Source: Lactuca virosa (Eukaryota > Streptophyta > Magnoliopsida > Asterales > Asteraceae). From it: 64,000 bases of DNA. Under the pieces are notes generated by a model. The model had not been told where the DNA came from. It did not search any database and saw only the letters and a list, made by a program, of their open reading frames with translations. The stretch is from the NCBI GenBank assembly GCA_928212115.1, contig CAKMRJ010005745.1, positions 76,854,499 through 76,918,498 on the forward strand. The letters are read 5' to 3'. Position 1 is the first letter of the stretch; every line of letters starts with the position of its first letter. Both the position numbers and the translations under genes were made by a program. Shown here in pieces: positions 61,081-64,000 of this stretch.

Positions 61081-64000
61081 ATTTCGCCCTCGAAATTGCA
61101 CTTTAGCATCACATAAGTCAAAGCCCTATAGCACGAGAAGTACCATCAAAAGGATCTCATACCTTACAACAACCTCCCTCAAAATACATCTGCCCCCAAA
61201 CAGAAACTCCCAGTCCTGAAAAAGAAAGATCCCTCTGCTTCTACGGTACTTATTCTGACTCTCCAGAATTGAAGACTCTAATGGTATGTTTCCCTGCCAG
61301 ACCGCCCTCCGAAGATATCATTATGCTAGATGTTCTTTGAATAATAGGCCCACACACTCACTGCCCCTCTGATTCTCTTGCTGCGGCTGCTAGAATTTAG
61401 CCATTGGCCAAAAATTGGCCACCAATCACTCGTATCGGATATACCAATCGATCCAAAACATACTCCGAATGAACGAAAGGGTCATATATCACCAGGGACT
61501 CATCCACTGTACTGTTATCAGAAACCATCTGAACAATGAACTCTCGACACCCTGTCCTCAGACCCAAGAAAGATCATGCTCGCTCAGAAGTATCCTCTGA
61601 CGCCTACAATCATAAGCCCCAGCTTCCTCTCAAATATCCCATTCAACACTAAAGCACCAGTTCAATCCCCGACCCAACAGTAGAACCTCCAAAGATTACC
61701 CATTGTGTACCCACAACTTCACACTGGCTTCCTTCTCACAACAACCATCTCTGCCCATGATGACACACCGGTCACGAATTTCGCTTCACCCCAGGCTAAT
61801 ACTGCAATCCTGACTGAAAATCGTCTCATCCCCGACCTCTGTCGTTTACTACTAATTAGTTCCATGTGTCACGCAGTACCCCCACACCAGCGGACTGACC
61901 TACTCAGATCTAAGACATCAGATGAGAAACAATATTCCTCAAATAGAACCCACCACTAAATTCGAAATCTCATTTCGCCTTCTCAAAACACTACTAGAAC
62001 CAATACACACTCGAGAGTCTGGCCCGACGCAGAATTGGAACCACTTGTCTGAATGAAACACTCAATTACGCGTACATCACTTCTCCAATACCTTCTTATT
62101 GCGATAACCACACCTTAACTCAGAATACGAGTACTCCCGACCATTAGGGAGATTCCAGTCTCGCCCCTGGCTCGACCATCAGGTTCCCACCGCCTCAAAT
62201 GATAAGGCTACCCAAGCCTAGGAACTCCTCTGTGTCATGCTTTGACTAGTGAATACTACGGCTCCCCGTAGATTCACAACGCTCCTCTCTCTTATTCGCC
62301 GGCTAAAGAAAACTACGGTTCCCTACAGTCCCACAATACTCTCCTGCTGATTAGTGAAGACTACGCCTCTCCCGTAGTTCCACAATGCTCTCCCTCTGAC
62401 AAGTGAAAGCTACGGCTCCCCGCAGTTTCACAACGCTCTCTCACTGACCAGTGAAAGCTACGGTGCCCCGCAGTTTCACAACGCTCTCTCGCTGACCAGT
62501 GAAAGCTACAGCTCCCCATAATTTCACAACGCTCTCTCGCTGACCAGTGAAAGCTACGGCTCCCCGCAATATCACCACATCCCCCTACTGACTGATGGAT
62601 ACTATAGCTCCCCGCAGTATCACTACACTCTCTCCCACTAATTCATGGATGCTACAGTTCCTTGTAGTCTTACAACTCTTTCTCTTACCACCCCACGATC
62701 TCATCTTCAAGTCGACGCCACACTGCGTTCACTAACTCATGCTCCGCGGCTCATTATAGATAGGTGCACACACCTATCAAAAATAAATATCACTACTCCT
62801 GACGGAAATCGCCATGACAAAACCTCATTTTCTCGCTGCAATTCACATTATTATATAATTTCGCTTGATGTCATTTTGCCAAAGGGCTCCCACTGGAACC
62901 ATAGATAGTTGATACCCCACTCGCCATCTCTTAACTTGAGACTCAAAATAATCCGAAACTTAGGGCATTATACTCGAATACCTCGGCACACCATCACAGA
63001 ACCTCATGATGTCTTGTCTCAATCACTGATCTCATACTCAAGGCATCATACTTAGATACCGCATTGACCTCTCAACATCTCACAACCGATCTTCCTCTCG
63101 CACCACTTGTAACCTCGGAATATTCCATCTCTCAATTTGAAACACAGAGGCATCGTCAATGACTCAGAACATGTTGACGAAAATCCAAAGCTCCACCCTC
63201 TACTGATCACCACCCATACGAGACTACTCATACCGACTCTGAAATTGATTGACAATTCAACTGTTGCCCCTCCTAGAGTATAGATCACAATCTATCTACC
63301 CACAAATCTCAACTATTGCACCCTGAAGTCAGCGACCCAACTATCTCGAACTCAACATTTGTAAACCCGAAAAATCCTTAGCCACAATAATTCTATGACC
63401 CAACGGTCACATGCCGTGGATTCACTCGTCCTTTGTTAAGCACATACACATACCTCATCTTGCCTTGCACCTTGCTTCATCCACCATTAACCCAGGTATC
63501 ACGTGTCTGCACTGTAGATCTCCATAACCATTTCTCTAACCGCACTTGAACGGATTGCTGCTCCCCTTAATATATTACCCCGTTCTCCCCCACTTAGGGT
63601 TCAAACCATCACCAATTGCCATACCCACAATCCACTCCATAGACTGTTTCACCAGGTACATCACACTCCCACTTCTTGGAACGTACCACACAATCACTCA
63701 ATGATCTTCCCGATGGAAACCAAGCAATCTCCAATTATACCGTAACTATGACAAAAATCTCGGAATCCTTCCAACGTGACTTCCTCTAGTCATCTCGAAG
63801 CCTCAGATCGACACACTGTCGGATGCCCCAACTGTTCTGAATTATCCCCGACTCCCGGTCCGGAAATAATGCACTATCACGCACTCCGTCTCTGGCTCCT
63901 CGACCAGCTTCCCAATGCGGGAATAATCATAAAAGCAATAGACCTCACTCCCATAATTGATACACAACGTAGACCACGAGGGTCACCGCCCCGATATACT
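61081..64000 (-). other. Gypsy-E internal region, non-coding
   Basis: 2.9 kb with only short ORFs and no domain. Apart from the tandem repeat and the internal PPT I see no feature. Parts resemble the Gypsy-B body in the opposite orientation. Confidence 0.6.
62242..62670. repeat. 48-bp tandem repeat, about eight to nine copies
   Basis: Core units TGACCAGTGAAAGCTACGGC then TCCCCGCAGTTTCACAACGCTCTC begin at 62396, 62445, 62493 and 62541; outer copies are more diverged. Within each unit CTACGG...CCGCAG gives partial dyad symmetry. Confidence 0.88.

Larger units (their letters stand above)
59326..64000 (-). mobile_element. Gypsy-E, non-coding gypsy-type element related to Gypsy-B, continues past the window
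   Basis: 3' LTR 59326-61060, PPT, then an internal region to the window end without any gag-pol domain. Shared with Gypsy-B: ACTCG-N-CGAGT palindromes, the telo-box/TATA arrangement, the LTR-PPT junction (minus AAGTGGGGGAGAAT then TGTAACATTC), and an internal PPT-like AAGTGGGGGAGAA (about 63588-63600). Confidence 0.8.

Noticed and set aside
62242..62670. Regular repeats resembling a CRISPR array
   Set aside because: The units are contiguous without unique spacers, and the context is a plant retrotransposon.

Overview
This window is plant nuclear DNA made almost entirely of nested transposable elements. The family make-up and the abundant ACTCGGCGAGT-type palindromes suggest an Asteraceae genome, most likely lettuce (Lactuca). 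That species call rests on recall, not on a search. I see no rRNA or tRNA gene, no CRISPR array and no intact host gene. One host gene, of unknown function, is broken by a young retrotransposon.

Layout from left to right. 1-5673: a decayed Ty1/copia element of Angela/BARE type (Copia-1, minus), cut by the window edge and inserted in the gag of a Ty3/gypsy element (Gypsy-A, minus, to 9604). 9605-9812: a scrap of another LTR. 9813-22777: Gypsy-B (plus), a mostly non-coding gypsy element. Its 5' LTR is split at 10375-14807 by a short-LTR retrotransposon that carries an unfamiliar 211-codon ORF, and its body is split at 17276-19275 by a solo LTR of the Gypsy-A family. 22778-30441: Copia-2 (minus), same family as Copia-1, with similar LTRs but ruined coding region; it joins half of a Gypsy-B LTR to half of a Gypsy-C LTR. 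30442-36893: Gypsy-C (minus), whose LTR holds a 3.4-kb solo LTR with a perfect 5-bp target duplication. 36945-38140: a 1.2-kb fold-back element.

38368-43689 (minus) is the host gene: a multi-pass membrane protein of unknown function, interrupted at 39910-42898 by a recent gag-protease-only copia element whose 528-codon ORF is open. 45180-51026 is a CACTA-type DNA transposon remnant, invaded by a 3.3-kb solo LTR, itself invaded by a hAT-like fold-back MITE. Another hAT-like MITE lies at 51152-51537. Gypsy-D (52532-55981, minus) is a relative of Gypsy-C. A second CACTA end (58286-59325) is cut by Gypsy-E (59326 to the window end, minus), a relative of Gypsy-B.

The strongest unexplained signals are structural. 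(1) The untranslated leaders of both Angela-like elements carry small RNA hairpins whose stems covary between copies or use G-U pairs in the sense strand only; two share a loop containing the palindrome GGTTAACC, as expected of a genome-dimerisation or packaging signal. (2) The LTR promoters of four gypsy elements have a common plan: a cluster of short palindromes, then an inverted telo-box pair, then a TATA box. Gypsy-A family LTRs keep the same palindrome geometry while the arm bases change together between copies. (3) A hairpin with arms around AAAGTTGGAAACTTT recurs in the transcribed part of otherwise different LTRs.
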